64,000 nt of DNA from an uncultured Candidatus Melainabacteria bacterium. Lineage in GTDB: Bacteria > Cyanobacteriota > Vampirovibrionia > Gastranaerophilales > Gastranaerophilaceae. The position numbers and the translations under genes are program-made. Positions 1-8,513 of this stretch are shown piece after piece. Every line of letters starts with the position of its first letter. Position 1 is the first letter of the stretch. Under the pieces are notes generated by a model. The model saw only the letters and a program-made list of their open reading frames with translations. It had not been told where the DNA came from and searched no databases. The DNA lies in NCBI GenBank assembly GCA_934747325.1, contig CAKVGW010000001.1, positions 34,652 to 98,651 on the forward strand, read 5' to 3'.

Positions 1-376
1 TCTCTGCCCAATGTAAGTTCAAAGATTTAAAGCGTTCAGGGTCTTCTAAAGCAGAAAACAAAATTTCAGAACCATTCGAAAATTTTATCATTTTTTCAAG
101 TTTATTATATGTATAATCTTTATCCTGTATGTAACCAAAATTTTCCAAGTGGTCAAGATAAGAAACAAGTGTAGTCTTTCTAACAAGTTCATATTCTTTT
201 GCTCCGACTAAACCGCGTGAACCGGGATATTTTTTAGCGAGCAGAATTCCTAAAAGCGAACCGCACCAAGTTTTTCCACTTCCATAACCACCTTGATAAA
301 TTGCAACATCTAATGATTCAGAATGAGGAATTTCTATAAACTCTTTTTGTTTATCTAATAGTTTATATTTAACCAT
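1..376 (-). CDS. phage terminase large subunit, N-terminal part (runs off left edge)
   Basis: I translated this by hand from the ATG at 376; an AGGA-type ribosome site lies about 8 bases upstream, inside the end of the neighbouring gene. The product starts with MVKYKLLDKQ and carries a Walker A motif, GGYGSGKT, at residues 29-36, as expected for the ATPase half of a terminase that pumps DNA into the procapsid. It then continues in the terminase pattern (SRGLVGAKEYELVRKTTLVS, ALEDPERFKSLNLHWAE). The reading frame is open to base 1, so the Walker B and nuclease parts lie outside the window. It is the last gene of the minus-strand virion module. The family is clear; the subfamily is not. Confidence 0.85.
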   Translation of the reverse strand, partial: MVKYKLLDKQKEFIEIPHSESLDVAIYQGGYGSGKTWCGSLLGILLAKKYPGSRGLVGAKEYELVRKTTLVSYLDHLENFGYIQDKDYTYNKLEKMIKFSNGSEILFSALEDPERFKSLNLHWAE

Positions 377-378
377 AT

Positions 379-870
379 TCAATTCCTCCATCCGCAAAAT
401 GATTGAAAAATATTTACCGAATGCTTCATCCAAAAACGTTTAAACGCATTAACCTGACTCGCCTCTAACAAAGCATTAAAAACTTTGGTAGAAAATTTTT
501 TATCATTATCTATGTAGTTATGATTTTCACACAATACGTCATGAATTAACGCTGCTACTAAAAAGCGGTTATCGGTATTAGAACCGATAACACGCCAAAA
601 TAGTTTAGGAATGGAAGCCCCGTCATAACAATAGCCTTTGGGAATTTCAAAATTATATGTCTTATATTTTTTATAATCCGCAAGACGCACCTTCAAGGCT
701 TTTTTATTAACAAAGGGGTATTTTTCAATAGATTTTTTATCCTCTTCGCTCATATTAGGAACAAAATACCTTATTCCCACATGCGGCATATCATCAAAAA
801 ATACCCCTACATCTTTGTTTGAATACCATTCTTTCAAATTAAATACCCATAACCTTTCGAGGATAAACAA
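379..870 (-). CDS. DUF1353-family phage protein
   Basis: Up to 163 residues. The signature of DUF1353 is visible: IPKGYCYDGASIPKLFWRVIG followed by LVAALIHDVLCEN, that is, the DGASIP and HD motifs that define this phage-associated family. Its function is not established; members often sit near lysis or tail genes. The longest frame starts at a TTG (870) and overlaps the preceding gene by 32 bases. A TTG at 837, just after that gene's stop, or the ATG at 789 (MPHVGIRYF) are real alternatives and keep the whole domain. The stop is followed within bases by the terminase start, so the two are probably cotranscribed. Confidence 0.75.
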   Translation of the reverse strand: MFILERLWVFNLKEWYSNKDVGVFFDDMPHVGIRYFVPNMSEEDKKSIEKYPFVNKKALKVRLADYKKYKTYNFEIPKGYCYDGASIPKLFWRVIGSNTDNRFLVAALIHDVLCENHNYIDNDKKFSTKVFNALLEASQVNAFKRFWMKHSVNIFQSFCGWRN

Positions 871-1210
871 TAATTAAATTTTTATCCCCATAATTACTAC
901 CTTCGATGATTAAAGTATCTTCTGTTTTAGTTTCTGTATCACAGACTTTTATACCATAAGTATAAATCGCATAGCTTTTACCTTTTGGTACTTTCAACAA
1001 GTCTGTAAAATCAGCCGTTAAAGAAAATACTACAAAATCGCTTTTATTGCTCGCTACTTGCAATTCATTTCCTATAAGATTTTGTTTTTCATCTTGTATT
1101 GCAAAATATACGATATAATTTTTGTTAGTATCCAATCCTGATATTGTAATATTTCCACTATCACCTTGGTATAAAACAATTATACCTTCATTATTTATTT
1201 CTATACTCAT
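839..1210 (-). CDS. phage structural protein of unknown function
   Basis: 123 residues from an ATG with AAGGA six bases upstream. The composition is beta-strand-like (NITISGLDTNKNYIVYFAIQ), suggesting an immunoglobulin-like or baseplate/tail accessory domain, but I recognise no named family. It lies between the long tail fibre gene and the DUF1353 gene in the same direction, with 15 bases to the upstream gene, so it belongs to the tail end of the virion operon. No signal peptide or membrane segment is visible. Confidence 0.6.
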   Translation of the reverse strand: MSIEINNEGIIVLYQGDSGNITISGLDTNKNYIVYFAIQDEKQNLIGNELQVASNKSDFVVFSLTADFTDLLKVPKGKSYAIYTYGIKVCDTETKTEDTLIIEGSNYGDKNLIIVYPRKVMGI

Positions 1211-1225
1211 AAAATTTTCCTTATT

Positions 1226-3079
1226 TTATCCCAGTACTGTTTTACCAACTGCAAAATAATCCCCTGTCGCATTCGCTATAAAAGAGTTCTTTGTCTTACT
1301 ACTGTTTGCCAATGTTATGGCATAATTTGTATCTTTATATGGCAACAAATTCACTGTTTGTCCGCTCGTAGCACTACCCCATTGCTTTAGCGTTAAGTCT
1401 GCTGTTTGCTCGTAGTTCTCACCACTTTCAACCACATCCGAGCCTTTGCAAGTCGCTAAAGTAAAATCAGTATCGCCAAGCGTATAATAATGCGTGTAAC
1501 CGCATTGCTCATACATATCCCACACTCTATCTCTATAACCACCATCAACTATCTTAGAGCCTGTCTTAGACTGTGTGTAAGGAATTTTCAAACAAGGTTG
1601 ATATACAAGGTTGCCGTCAACATAGACTTTGAAAGAGTTGAGGTCAATAGAACCTGTAGTAAAGTAACCGTCAAATGCCGATATGCCTATATTAAGTCCA
1701 TTTGTATTTGAAGGATAAATGGCATTTGTAGAACCTTTGGTATCTGCATAAATTAAACTACCATTTTGATATACTTTGAAGATGTACTGTGTGCCTGTAA
1801 ATTCTAATTCTGCAACAACATCACTACCACTTGTCAATGAAACTGCACTATGACTACTGCTTACAGTTTGGGAACTAAAATCGACAGATGTGTTTCCTAC
1901 TGTTTTAATGTAGATTTTAATATAACCTGACGGATTTATATATAAAGCATTATTAGTGTTGCCTTTTAAAAATTGGTATACACTCATAGTTACATTAGAA
2001 GCAAAATATCTAAACTTTGAAACTACTTTCCAGCGGTTAGCACTTGCAAAGTCTATTGTTGGGGTGGTTAAATAATTATCGTTGCTAAACCCGCTTGCGA
2101 CCCCATCGTCGCTAATAATAGGACTACCTACAACCTCATAATTATCAGCTTTAATAGTATCAATACCGGTTTTATTACCACTAAACACTTCTTTACCGTC
2201 AACGGTGATTGAGAATTGAGAGAGGTCAATAGAACCCAACATTGGGTTATCGGTTTTTCTCACGAAGAGGCGTAAACCTATAAAAACATATCCCGAAGCA
2301 ATCGTAGAAGGACTATTTACGGTTATATCAGTAATATAATTTGCTCCATCTACTGAATAGCTAAGCGTGTATTTATTTCCATTAAATTCTAATTTAAAAT
2401 AATAATCTGTATTGGTTGTAAATATGTTGTTTCCGACTATTGCATTTGCTATATCAGGAGTAGTTGCACCATAATTATTTACCGATGATAGCAACAGTCT
2501 TAGTTTACCTTGTGCATTAAGTGCTATTTGCATTGGGTTATTGTCAGAACTTGCATCATTTTTATATGAAGAGCACCATATTGTTTGTAAAGTAGTCGCA
2601 TTATTAAATTTTACTTTACCTGAATAAATAACCCATGGCTTTGTAGTATCTAATAAATAACCGGTGTTTAAATAATTCCCACTACCAAACCCCCTAGCCA
2701 CACCATTATCCGTAATCGTCGGATTACCTGTGATGGTGAACTTGGATTTGTCAAAGGTTGAACGCTTTTCACGTTCTAGATTATTTAATATAGTATCTTC
2801 ATTGCTTATTTTTAATTCAGGAATATATAAAGAATTTATGACAAATTTTTCTAGGTTAGATGCTGCTACTTCTGCACTCATAGCACTTTTGTTTGCAGAA
2901 TTTGCATATTGTTCAGAAATTTTTGCATAATATTTTGATGAATATTCACCATTTTCTATCGGTTTATCAAGTTTTATTGCCCATTGTTTTGATAAATCCG
3001 CATAAAAAGAACTTGCTTCATGCGAAACTTTTACATTAGAAACTTGATTGGGCTTTTTTATTTTTATTACATCTTTCAT
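1226..3079 (-). CDS. phage tail fibre with two tandem lectin-like repeats
   Basis: 617 residues. Residues about 45-75 (SSKYYAKISEQYANSANKSA) resemble the alanine-rich coiled stalk that joins podovirus fibres to the tail. Two related domains of about 190 residues follow. Each begins with a VxGxPxIxDxGVAxGF pattern (near residues 117 and 315) and ends with GSIDL followed by a VDGxxV pattern, like concanavalin/LamG sheets. The C-terminal part has a YTHYYTLGDTDFTLA stretch as in other phage tip domains. The ATG has GGAG upstream. The likely role is binding of the host surface. The internal duplication is directly visible; the lectin fold is inferred. Confidence 0.7.
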   Translation of the reverse strand: MKDVIKIKKPNQVSNVKVSHEASSFYADLSKQWAIKLDKPIENGEYSSKYYAKISEQYANSANKSAMSAEVAASNLEKFVINSLYIPELKISNEDTILNNLEREKRSTFDKSKFTITGNPTITDNGVARGFGSGNYLNTGYLLDTTKPWVIYSGKVKFNNATTLQTIWCSSYKNDASSDNNPMQIALNAQGKLRLLLSSVNNYGATTPDIANAIVGNNIFTTNTDYYFKLEFNGNKYTLSYSVDGANYITDITVNSPSTIASGYVFIGLRLFVRKTDNPMLGSIDLSQFSITVDGKEVFSGNKTGIDTIKADNYEVVGSPIISDDGVASGFSNDNYLTTPTIDFASANRWKVVSKFRYFASNVTMSVYQFLKGNTNNALYINPSGYIKIYIKTVGNTSVDFSSQTVSSSHSAVSLTSGSDVVAELEFTGTQYIFKVYQNGSLIYADTKGSTNAIYPSNTNGLNIGISAFDGYFTTGSIDLNSFKVYVDGNLVYQPCLKIPYTQSKTGSKIVDGGYRDRVWDMYEQCGYTHYYTLGDTDFTLATCKGSDVVESGENYEQTADLTLKQWGSATSGQTVNLLPYKDTNYAITLANSSKTKNSFIANATGDYFAVGKTVLG

Positions 3080-3081
3080 TA

Positions 3082-3564
3082 TTAAACTCCATTAAAATCA
3101 CTTACAGTTCGCATAAGACACTCTTTAATAAATTCAAGAGTCGCCGGTTTCTTTTCTTGTAAAGTTTGTATATAAGCTTCATTAATTTCTTTCGAAAAAT
3201 CAGGAAGTTTATAAGTTATGATTTCAACATTTTGTCCCAATTCTAAACCGACTTTTATTTGAAGTAGTAAGTCAGATAAAAAATCTTTTTTTGAACCGTC
3301 TTTCATGTTAACCTGTCTTCTTATCCAACCAAGCGAAGTTTGAAAGAATTCTTGATAAAATAAGTTTTCTTTTTGTCTCGCTAATTCTTCTTCGTAATTT
3401 TGATTAATCTCTGGAACATCATTTATCATAATTTCATTTTTTTCTAAAGCATAAAGCGTGCCATCTTCTGTTTCTTCAATCAGCATTCCGCGTTTGTGAT
3501 TGTATTCAACTATGAAATCTGCTTTTTCAAAGTCTGTATAAGGTTGTTCTAATTTGTATGACAT
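3082..3564 (-). CDS. phage tail-associated protein, possibly fibre assembly
   Basis: 160 residues, preceded by a strong AAGGAGG site. The sequence is acidic and partly helical (NYEEELARQKENLFYQEFFQ) with LGWIRRQVNMKDGSKKDFLS in the middle. This layout resembles tail-fibre assembly or DUF4376-like proteins that sit beside fibre genes, but the match is weak. It lies directly between two fibre-type genes, two bases from the next, so a chaperone or attachment role for fibres is a reasonable inference. No membrane segment is seen. Confidence 0.55.
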   Translation of the reverse strand: MSYKLEQPYTDFEKADFIVEYNHKRGMLIEETEDGTLYALEKNEIMINDVPEINQNYEEELARQKENLFYQEFFQTSLGWIRRQVNMKDGSKKDFLSDLLLQIKVGLELGQNVEIITYKLPDFSKEINEAYIQTLQEKKPATLEFIKECLMRTVSDFNGV

Positions 3565-3573
3565 ATTTCCTCC

Positions 3574-4125
3574 TTAAATTCCGCAAGCATACCAACATTC
3601 TGAGTGGTTGACATATCCCGTCCAAGCAGAAGTAAGATTAAGTCCCCAAAAACCTAGCCATCGCTCTGCAACACCTCCGGTTCCACTGCCACCGGAATTT
3701 TTAAAAATAACATAATTTGCATTTTGAAAAGGTTTTAGAAATACAACTTGCCTGTTATAATCACCAGCACCGGTTAAAACTCCACCTTGTTCTATCCAAA
3801 CTCTCTTAGTCTTTTCTTTGTCTGAAAAATATTCTCTATACCAAGAAGAATCGTTTTGATAAAAAGTAATAAATAAACCGTTTTCACCGACAAGTTTATT
3901 TGTAGCTTCTGTTAAATTAGTATTTAAATTTTCAACCGATTTATTCACATTTTCTCCTAATGTTGAAATCGACGTATTTGCGGTTGCAATATTTGCGTTT
4001 ATTGTTGCTACGTTAGAAGCTAAATTTTCTGATACATCGGAAATTTTGTTATCCAAGTATTCAAAATTGTTATTCATAACTTCAGATGATGCAAGCGAAC
4101 CATATTCAATTTCAGTTAACGCCAT
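3574..4125 (-). CDS. short phage tail fibre / collar-type protein
   Basis: 183 residues. The N-terminus MALTEIEYGSLASSEVMNNN is typical of phage fibre attachment ends. Residues about 25-75 form a coiled coil of Ala, Asn and Ser heptads (SENLASNVATINANIATANT). The C-terminus (VWIEQGGVLT, VVFLKPFQNANYVIFKNSGG, WTGYVNHSECWYACGI) resembles the gp53-like fibre tip domain that ends in an aromatic, Gly-rich strand pattern. The ATG has AAAGGAG upstream. It overlaps the preceding small membrane-protein gene by 14 bases. The assignment as a trimeric fibre is inferred from this architecture. Confidence 0.65.
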   Translation of the reverse strand: MALTEIEYGSLASSEVMNNNFEYLDNKISDVSENLASNVATINANIATANTSISTLGENVNKSVENLNTNLTEATNKLVGENGLFITFYQNDSSWYREYFSDKEKTKRVWIEQGGVLTGAGDYNRQVVFLKPFQNANYVIFKNSGGSGTGGVAERWLGFWGLNLTSAWTGYVNHSECWYACGI

Positions 4126-4366
4126 CTTTGCTCCTTTCGTTTATTAAAGTGTCATAAATTTTATCCACTTTTTTGTTAATATCCATAATTTGTTCTTTCA
4201 TATTCCCAAATTCTGATTTTGTTATATACACCTGCGCCACTTCACTCAGGATTTCTCGATGCGTTTGCTCTAATTTTTCGGGAGTTACAAATAAGTTGTA
4301 TTGAAACAACAGTGCAACACAGACTATAAAAGTAGGTGCATATTTATAAATATATTCTTTATCCAA
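4112..4366 (-). CDS. small membrane protein, holin-like candidate
   Basis: 84 residues from a TTG codon with GAGGTGAAAT just upstream. One membrane segment lies at about residues 11-27 (PTFIVCVALLFQYNLFV), followed by a charged coiled coil (MKEQIMDINKKVDKIYDTLI). That arrangement fits an XhlA-type or other accessory holin/spanin protein, but no family motif proves it. A lysozyme-like gene lies elsewhere in the same module (12405-12887). It overlaps the fibre gene downstream, so translation is probably coupled. Confidence 0.5.
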   Translation of the reverse strand: MDKEYIYKYAPTFIVCVALLFQYNLFVTPEKLEQTHREILSEVAQVYITKSEFGNMKEQIMDINKKVDKIYDTLINERSKDGVN

Positions 4367-4378
4367 AATTTCACCTCT

Positions 4379-4990
4379 TTATAATCCTTTGCTTACAAGC
4401 GCAGTAAGAATATTTGATAACTGGTTCATCAAGAATGAATTATCAGAAGTTGTTGATGTGCTTGTATTTGTTGCATTGCCTTTGCTTGTATTTAGTGATG
4501 CATTTTGCATGTCGGAAAGAATATTATAACCTTTTTGATATTGACTCATGAGGTTATTTATTAAATTTCCGGTGTCATTTTGAGAATTTGAAAGTAATGT
4601 ATTCATATAATCTGCAAGCGCGTTAGCATTTGTGTTCGACAAGTTTTTATACAAATCGGTTGCTTGAGAAGAACGAAGCATGTTTCTATTAGAAAGCGGA
4701 TTAATAATGTTGTTTTCTAAATTTGTCCTTGTTTGAGTATTCATATTATTTGCAAACGAATTTAATTTTGCTTGATTTGTCGTTGAACTCAAACTCGGAT
4801 TAAGATACTCATTCAATAACGAGTCGATGTTGTTATTTACAAATTTGTAAATAGAATTCAGAGCAGTACCATTATTAAATGATGAAACTGTGCCTGAATT
4901 TGTAGTAGTTGCGGTTGCATACGGGTTTGAGGTCGTAGTGTTTCCGTATGTAGTCGAACTTGTTTTTGTAGTTTTAGATTTTTTTCCCAT
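4379..4990 (-). CDS. Asn/Ser/Thr-rich phage virion protein
   Basis: The frame is open to 5176, but I start it at the ATG at 4990 because AAGGAG stands seven bases upstream and the first residues (MGKKSKTTKTSSTTYGNTTT) are the usual start of such proteins. 203 residues: a low-complexity Thr/Ser/Asn N-terminus, then a helical region with repeated Asn-Leu patterns. Position between head and tail genes suggests a minor virion or DNA-ejection protein. I do not recognise a family; function is inferred only from place and composition. Confidence 0.6.
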   Translation of the reverse strand: MGKKSKTTKTSSTTYGNTTTSNPYATATTTNSGTVSSFNNGTALNSIYKFVNNNIDSLLNEYLNPSLSSTTNQAKLNSFANNMNTQTRTNLENNIINPLSNRNMLRSSQATDLYKNLSNTNANALADYMNTLLSNSQNDTGNLINNLMSQYQKGYNILSDMQNASLNTSKGNATNTSTSTTSDNSFLMNQLSNILTALVSKGL

Positions 4991-5502
4991 TTTTACTCCT
5001 TTCGTTTTATTTTTTCTTTGGTTTAGCGAGTCTTGGTTATTATCTTGGCAAGGGAGCACTTTAATAAATTGAACGACATTTGTGCCGCGAGCGTGCGTGC
5101 GAACATGGAATGTGACTTTGAGGCAAGCTTGTATAGAGAAAATAAAATTTTGTATTTCACTTATGCTTGCCGACAAAATATTTACGTGCGTAGCACCGAT
5201 AGCGAGCGAGAGAGAGCAAGCTCTGCTTGCTAATCATCCATTTTGTTCAACGCTCTTAAGAGCGTAAGAAGCGTTAGCGTGTTTTCTCTTTCTTTTGGTA
5301 CTTTTCTTTCTCTTTACCTCGCAAATAAAGAGAAAGAAAAGTACATTTAAAAACTTTTTGTATTGCCATTAATAACGTAGGGTGGGAAAAGCGGAAGCGG
5401 TTCCCACCTTTTTAAAACGTTCTCTGCAGAATCATATAAACAAAACCAACTACAGCTATCTACCTTATTGTAAAAAACATTAAAACAAATTATAATATTT
5501 CT
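4991..5502. other. gene-free gap with divergent, more GC-rich repeat sequence
   Basis: No supportable gene. Frames here are short and mutually antisense. The part from about 5080 to 5270 is locally richer in G and C than its surroundings and repetitive (GAGCGTGCGTGCG, GCGAGCGAGAGAGAGC). It contains, on the minus strand at 5183-5196, the unit GTGCTACGCACGTA that recurs at 10924 and 35360. A perfect 19-base inverted repeat ends the stretch. The gap separates the leftward virion operon from the rightward membrane-protein pair. Confidence 0.6.
5298..5344. repeat. perfect 19-bp inverted repeat (hairpin)
   Basis: The left arm 5298-5316 starts GTACTTTTCTTTCTC and the right arm 5326-5344 is its exact reverse complement, with a nine-base loop. 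One arm is polypyrimidine and the other polypurine. It may act as a transcription barrier ahead of the rightward genes. A similar C/T-rich hairpin follows the small gene at 10207-10494. Confidence 0.75.
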
Positions 5503-5898
5503 ATGCAAAATCCAATTAAAATAATATACAACTTCATAAAAAATCTCAAACAATACCACGCAATACATGTCTGCATTTGGCCGACGTTAGTATGTTTTTT
5601 ATTTATATGTTCAATTCGTTTTAATACTCCATCCTTAACTAATAATGATGAAATTCATGCCTATTGCTTTGGCGTAGGTTTGCTTATTTATTTTATATTT
5701 GCAGTTGTGTTCTTTTTTACTGTTTGCGCACTAATAGTAGAAACTCTAATTTTTACAATTCAAACTGTTATTCAAAAAAGAATTGTAATCAAATGGAATT
5801 TCATTATTAATAATCCTTTTTTTAATTTTGTATTTTTTATTGCATTAATTATTTATATTATCGCACTAATAATGCTAATTTATCTTGCTTTTCATTAG
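5503..5898 (+). CDS. hypothetical membrane protein, cargo gene in prophage
   Basis: 131 residues with three or four hydrophobic segments (about 25-40, 55-85, 108-130), so probably an inner-membrane protein. No family is recognised. There is no clear ribosome site: a TATAAT-like box lies about 8 bases before the ATG, so the message could be leaderless, or the start may be wrong. It runs against the virion operon and precedes the CreD-like gene in the same direction, with about 120 bases between. Membrane-spanning AT-rich frames can arise by chance, so confidence is moderate. Confidence 0.45.
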   Translation: MQNPIKIIYNFIKNLKQYHAIHVCIWPTLVCFLFICSIRFNTPSLTNNDEIHAYCFGVGLLIYFIFAVVFFFTVCALIVETLIFTIQTVIQKRIVIKWNFIINNPFFNFVFFIALIIYIIALIMLIYLAFH

Positions 5899-6022
5899 TT
5901 CTTCCAACTCTTTTTGTGTAAATTCCCTACCTAGCTAATTGCCCTATTTACAAATCAGTAATTAAAGTTTTATAATAGGATATTATATTAAATTTATTAT
6001 TAACATTAAGAAAGGAAATATT

Positions 6023-7258
6023 ATGCCACTTAATAGTTCGGAAGGAATTTATACTTGCAAAAACACTAACAGCACTTCAAAAACAAAAAAGTTTTTAACA
6101 ATTATTATTACTGTGCTTTTACTTATGATACCTATAGCTTTTATTTCTGGAATCATTTCTGATAGAGAAGATTATAGAACAAAAGCTATAGAACAAATCT
6201 CTACATCTTGGGCTAATGAACAAAAAATCGACCCTCCAACAATGTATTATACTGACTACACTAAGAATAACGAAAGAGAAAATATTTATTTTTGTAGAAC
6301 AGATTATAATGTTACAGCAAATGTAAATACCGAAATTAGGCAAAAGGGCATTTTTAAAATTCCTGTGTATATTGCAGATATAACAATTACAGGTAATTTT
6401 ACAAACAAAATAGGGGATATTTCTAAAAAAAATACAATTATTGAATTTGGAATATCTGATACAAGAGGCTTTGTTGATGAACCAGTTTTAAAAATTGCGA
6501 ACCAAAAACCTCTAAAATTAAACAGCACAAAAGTTAACATAAAAATTGATTCTACTGAAAAACAAATTCCATTCGAAATTTCATACAAGGTAAAAGGATT
6601 AAATAAATTAGAAATCTTTTTAGGTGGTACAAACAACACAGTTTCAATGCAGTCAAATTGGAAAACTCCAAGCTTTGAGGGAAGTTATTTGCCGACATAT
6701 AGAGAGTTGACAAACAATGGATTTAACGCAAAATGGTCTGTTCCTAATATTGCATTAGAAAACAGTGATGATATTCCTGCATATATTACTGTGTCATATT
6801 TAGTACCAGTCGACAGCTACAAAATGACCGAAAGAGTTTTGAAATATAGCTTTTTGTTGCTTACTTTAACATTTCTTTGTTATTTTATATTTGAAATTAC
6901 ATCTAAACAAGAAAAAAGAATTCATCCTATACAGTATTGTTTATTAGGTGGAGCTATCTTAATTTTCTACTTGTTACTTGTATCAATATCAGAATTTTTA
7001 CCATTTTGCTCATCATATTTAATTGCAACTTTGATGATATTATCAATGGTATTTTTGTATACTCATTATGTAATTACTAAAAAGCAAAATACAAAGTTTT
7101 CATTTTTTGTAACTTTTCTAATGGGCATATTATATTTATTCTTTTATTTACTACTGCAACTTCAAGATATTGCACTCCTTGTTGGAAGCTTTGCACTATT
7201 TGGTATTATAGGTGCTATTATGTACACAACAAGAAATGTTGATTGGTATAAAAATTAA
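6023..7258 (+). CDS. creD: CreD-like inner-membrane protein
   Basis: 411 residues. One membrane helix lies near residues 23-45, then a large outer domain of about 220 residues, then a cluster of helices from about residue 275. The C-terminal part carries the CreD hallmark: FLCYFIFEITSKQEKRIHPI then QYCLLGGAILIFYLLLVSIS. The segment LPTYRELTNNGFNAKWSV also matches the family. CreD is an envelope-stress protein known from the CreBC regulon; its molecular job is unclear. The protein is slightly shorter than the roughly 450-residue E. coli form. AAGGA precedes the ATG. No creB or creC is nearby, and the gene sits between tail genes in the opposite direction, so it looks like cargo. Confidence 0.8.
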   Translation: MPLNSSEGIYTCKNTNSTSKTKKFLTIIITVLLLMIPIAFISGIISDREDYRTKAIEQISTSWANEQKIDPPTMYYTDYTKNNERENIYFCRTDYNVTANVNTEIRQKGIFKIPVYIADITITGNFTNKIGDISKKNTIIEFGISDTRGFVDEPVLKIANQKPLKLNSTKVNIKIDSTEKQIPFEISYKVKGLNKLEIFLGGTNNTVSMQSNWKTPSFEGSYLPTYRELTNNGFNAKWSVPNIALENSDDIPAYITVSYLVPVDSYKMTERVLKYSFLLLTLTFLCYFIFEITSKQEKRIHPIQYCLLGGAILIFYLLLVSISEFLPFCSSYLIATLMILSMVFLYTHYVITKKQNTKFSFFVTFLMGILYLFFYLLLQLQDIALLVGSFALFGIIGAIMYTTRNVDWYKN

Positions 7259-7270
7259 ATAAATTTTGTT

Positions 7271-7312
7271 AAACCTTGGTAGAGTTTTTGTATTAACATT
7301 CTACCGAGGTTT
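7271..7312. terminator. bidirectional terminator between creD-like gene and phage gene
   Basis: Arms AAACCTTGGTAGA (7271-7283) and TCTACCGAGGTTT (7300-7312) pair with one G-U, with T-runs beyond. It lies between two convergent genes and its last bases reach the stop of the leftward one. Confidence 0.7.
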
Positions 7313-8499
7313 TAGTTTTTAAACAAATCCCACAATTCATCTATTGAATATTCAATAGGAATATATAGAATATATGGTTCTAAGTGCTTGCTTTCTTGTT
7401 GCCAATATGCATTGTTGTTTATATGTTCTATCAACACATTGCTATAGTTTCTATTTTCTAGTTTCCAATTATCAAAATCATATACATCTGTAATTATAAA
7501 ATTTTCTTTATAATTGTTATTATTTCTCAAGTCATAAACATCAGCATTGTGTATAACACCAAATAATGTCATTTTATCATTCCAGTTTTTTGAAAAATAA
7601 TCATTTGATTTTGGTTTTTTAAACTCTATGCTATATTTTTGATTTTCGTTGTTTGATTTAACGTGTTGTTTTCTTAAAAATTCTTTCATTTCATCAGAAT
7701 ATTTTATCATTTTTACTAACTCTGAATTTTGTTTTGGCACAATTATAGAAGTATTTTCTGCTTTTTTCTCATACTCATCCTTGCTCATATTTACACTCAT
7801 GTTATTTATCATTTTTTGGTAAATAATATCTTTATTAAAATTTGTAGGTAAATCTTTCACTTTATATACATCATATCTTTCATTAGATGTAACTTTATCT
7901 GGCTTGTCAGCTAAATCCAATGCAATCTTATAGTAATCAAACAATGGATATTTTAAATTTCCTAATACATTTTTAACAATAGCTTTTTGTAAAATCTCTT
8001 GACTTTCCAAGTTTTCATAATTTTTATAAACTTTTGATTTATTGCGTAAAACTTCTTTAGTTTTTTCAATTGAACTATTTTTCTCTACACGTCCTTCCAA
8101 AACATCAAAACCTTCATTTTCTGCAAAATAATCAGGTTCTTCTATTGGTTCTGCTTTTTCAGGTTTACTTTTTCCGTTGTGCGCAGCTCCGCAAGAGCGC
8201 GTATAACCGCTTACTTCTGTTCCGTCTGCTCTTGTATAACCGCTCACAGGATATGTTCCGACACATTCGGTCTTTGTTCCGGATGAAGTTTGTGCAGAGT
8301 TGTCTGCATTATTATTCTTTTCATAATTTGTATGAGATTCAGCAGGCAACATTACTTCCTCTTCTTTCTGTGCTTCTAATATTGAACCAACAAGTATGTA
8401 GCCCAATGTGCATAACGCACCTTCTCTATAGTGCTTTTGTTTTTGGCTCTCCAAATAATACTCAAGCGCATCTTCAAAATCTTTAGAATTTCTAATCAT
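7312..8499 (-). CDS. phage protein with GYTRADG-type repeat, unknown function
   Basis: 395 residues from an ATG with AAGGGA upstream. Residues about 82-106 hold a doubled motif, PVSGYTRADGTEVSGYTRSC, of a kind found in several phage morphogenesis proteins. The region before it is Asn- and Glu-rich and probably disordered. The rest is charged and helical, ending in an alpha/beta section (NVLIEHINNNAYWQQ). No catalytic motif is recognised. It lies directly downstream of the tail beta-propeller gene (15 bases apart), so it is probably a virion or ejected internal protein. Confidence 0.55.
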   Translation of the reverse strand: MIRNSKDFEDALEYYLESQKQKHYREGALCTLGYILVGSILEAQKEEEVMLPAESHTNYEKNNNADNSAQTSSGTKTECVGTYPVSGYTRADGTEVSGYTRSCGAAHNGKSKPEKAEPIEEPDYFAENEGFDVLEGRVEKNSSIEKTKEVLRNKSKVYKNYENLESQEILQKAIVKNVLGNLKYPLFDYYKIALDLADKPDKVTSNERYDVYKVKDLPTNFNKDIIYQKMINNMSVNMSKDEYEKKAENTSIIVPKQNSELVKMIKYSDEMKEFLRKQHVKSNNENQKYSIEFKKPKSNDYFSKNWNDKMTLFGVIHNADVYDLRNNNNYKENFIITDVYDFDNWKLENRNYSNVLIEHINNNAYWQQESKHLEPYILYIPIEYSIDELWDLFKN

Positions 8500-8513
8500 A
8501 ATTATTCCCTTAA

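Noticed and set aside
4991-5267. Short frames on both strands in the repeat-rich gap
   Set aside because: They overlap each other, lack ribosome sites and follow repetitive composition.
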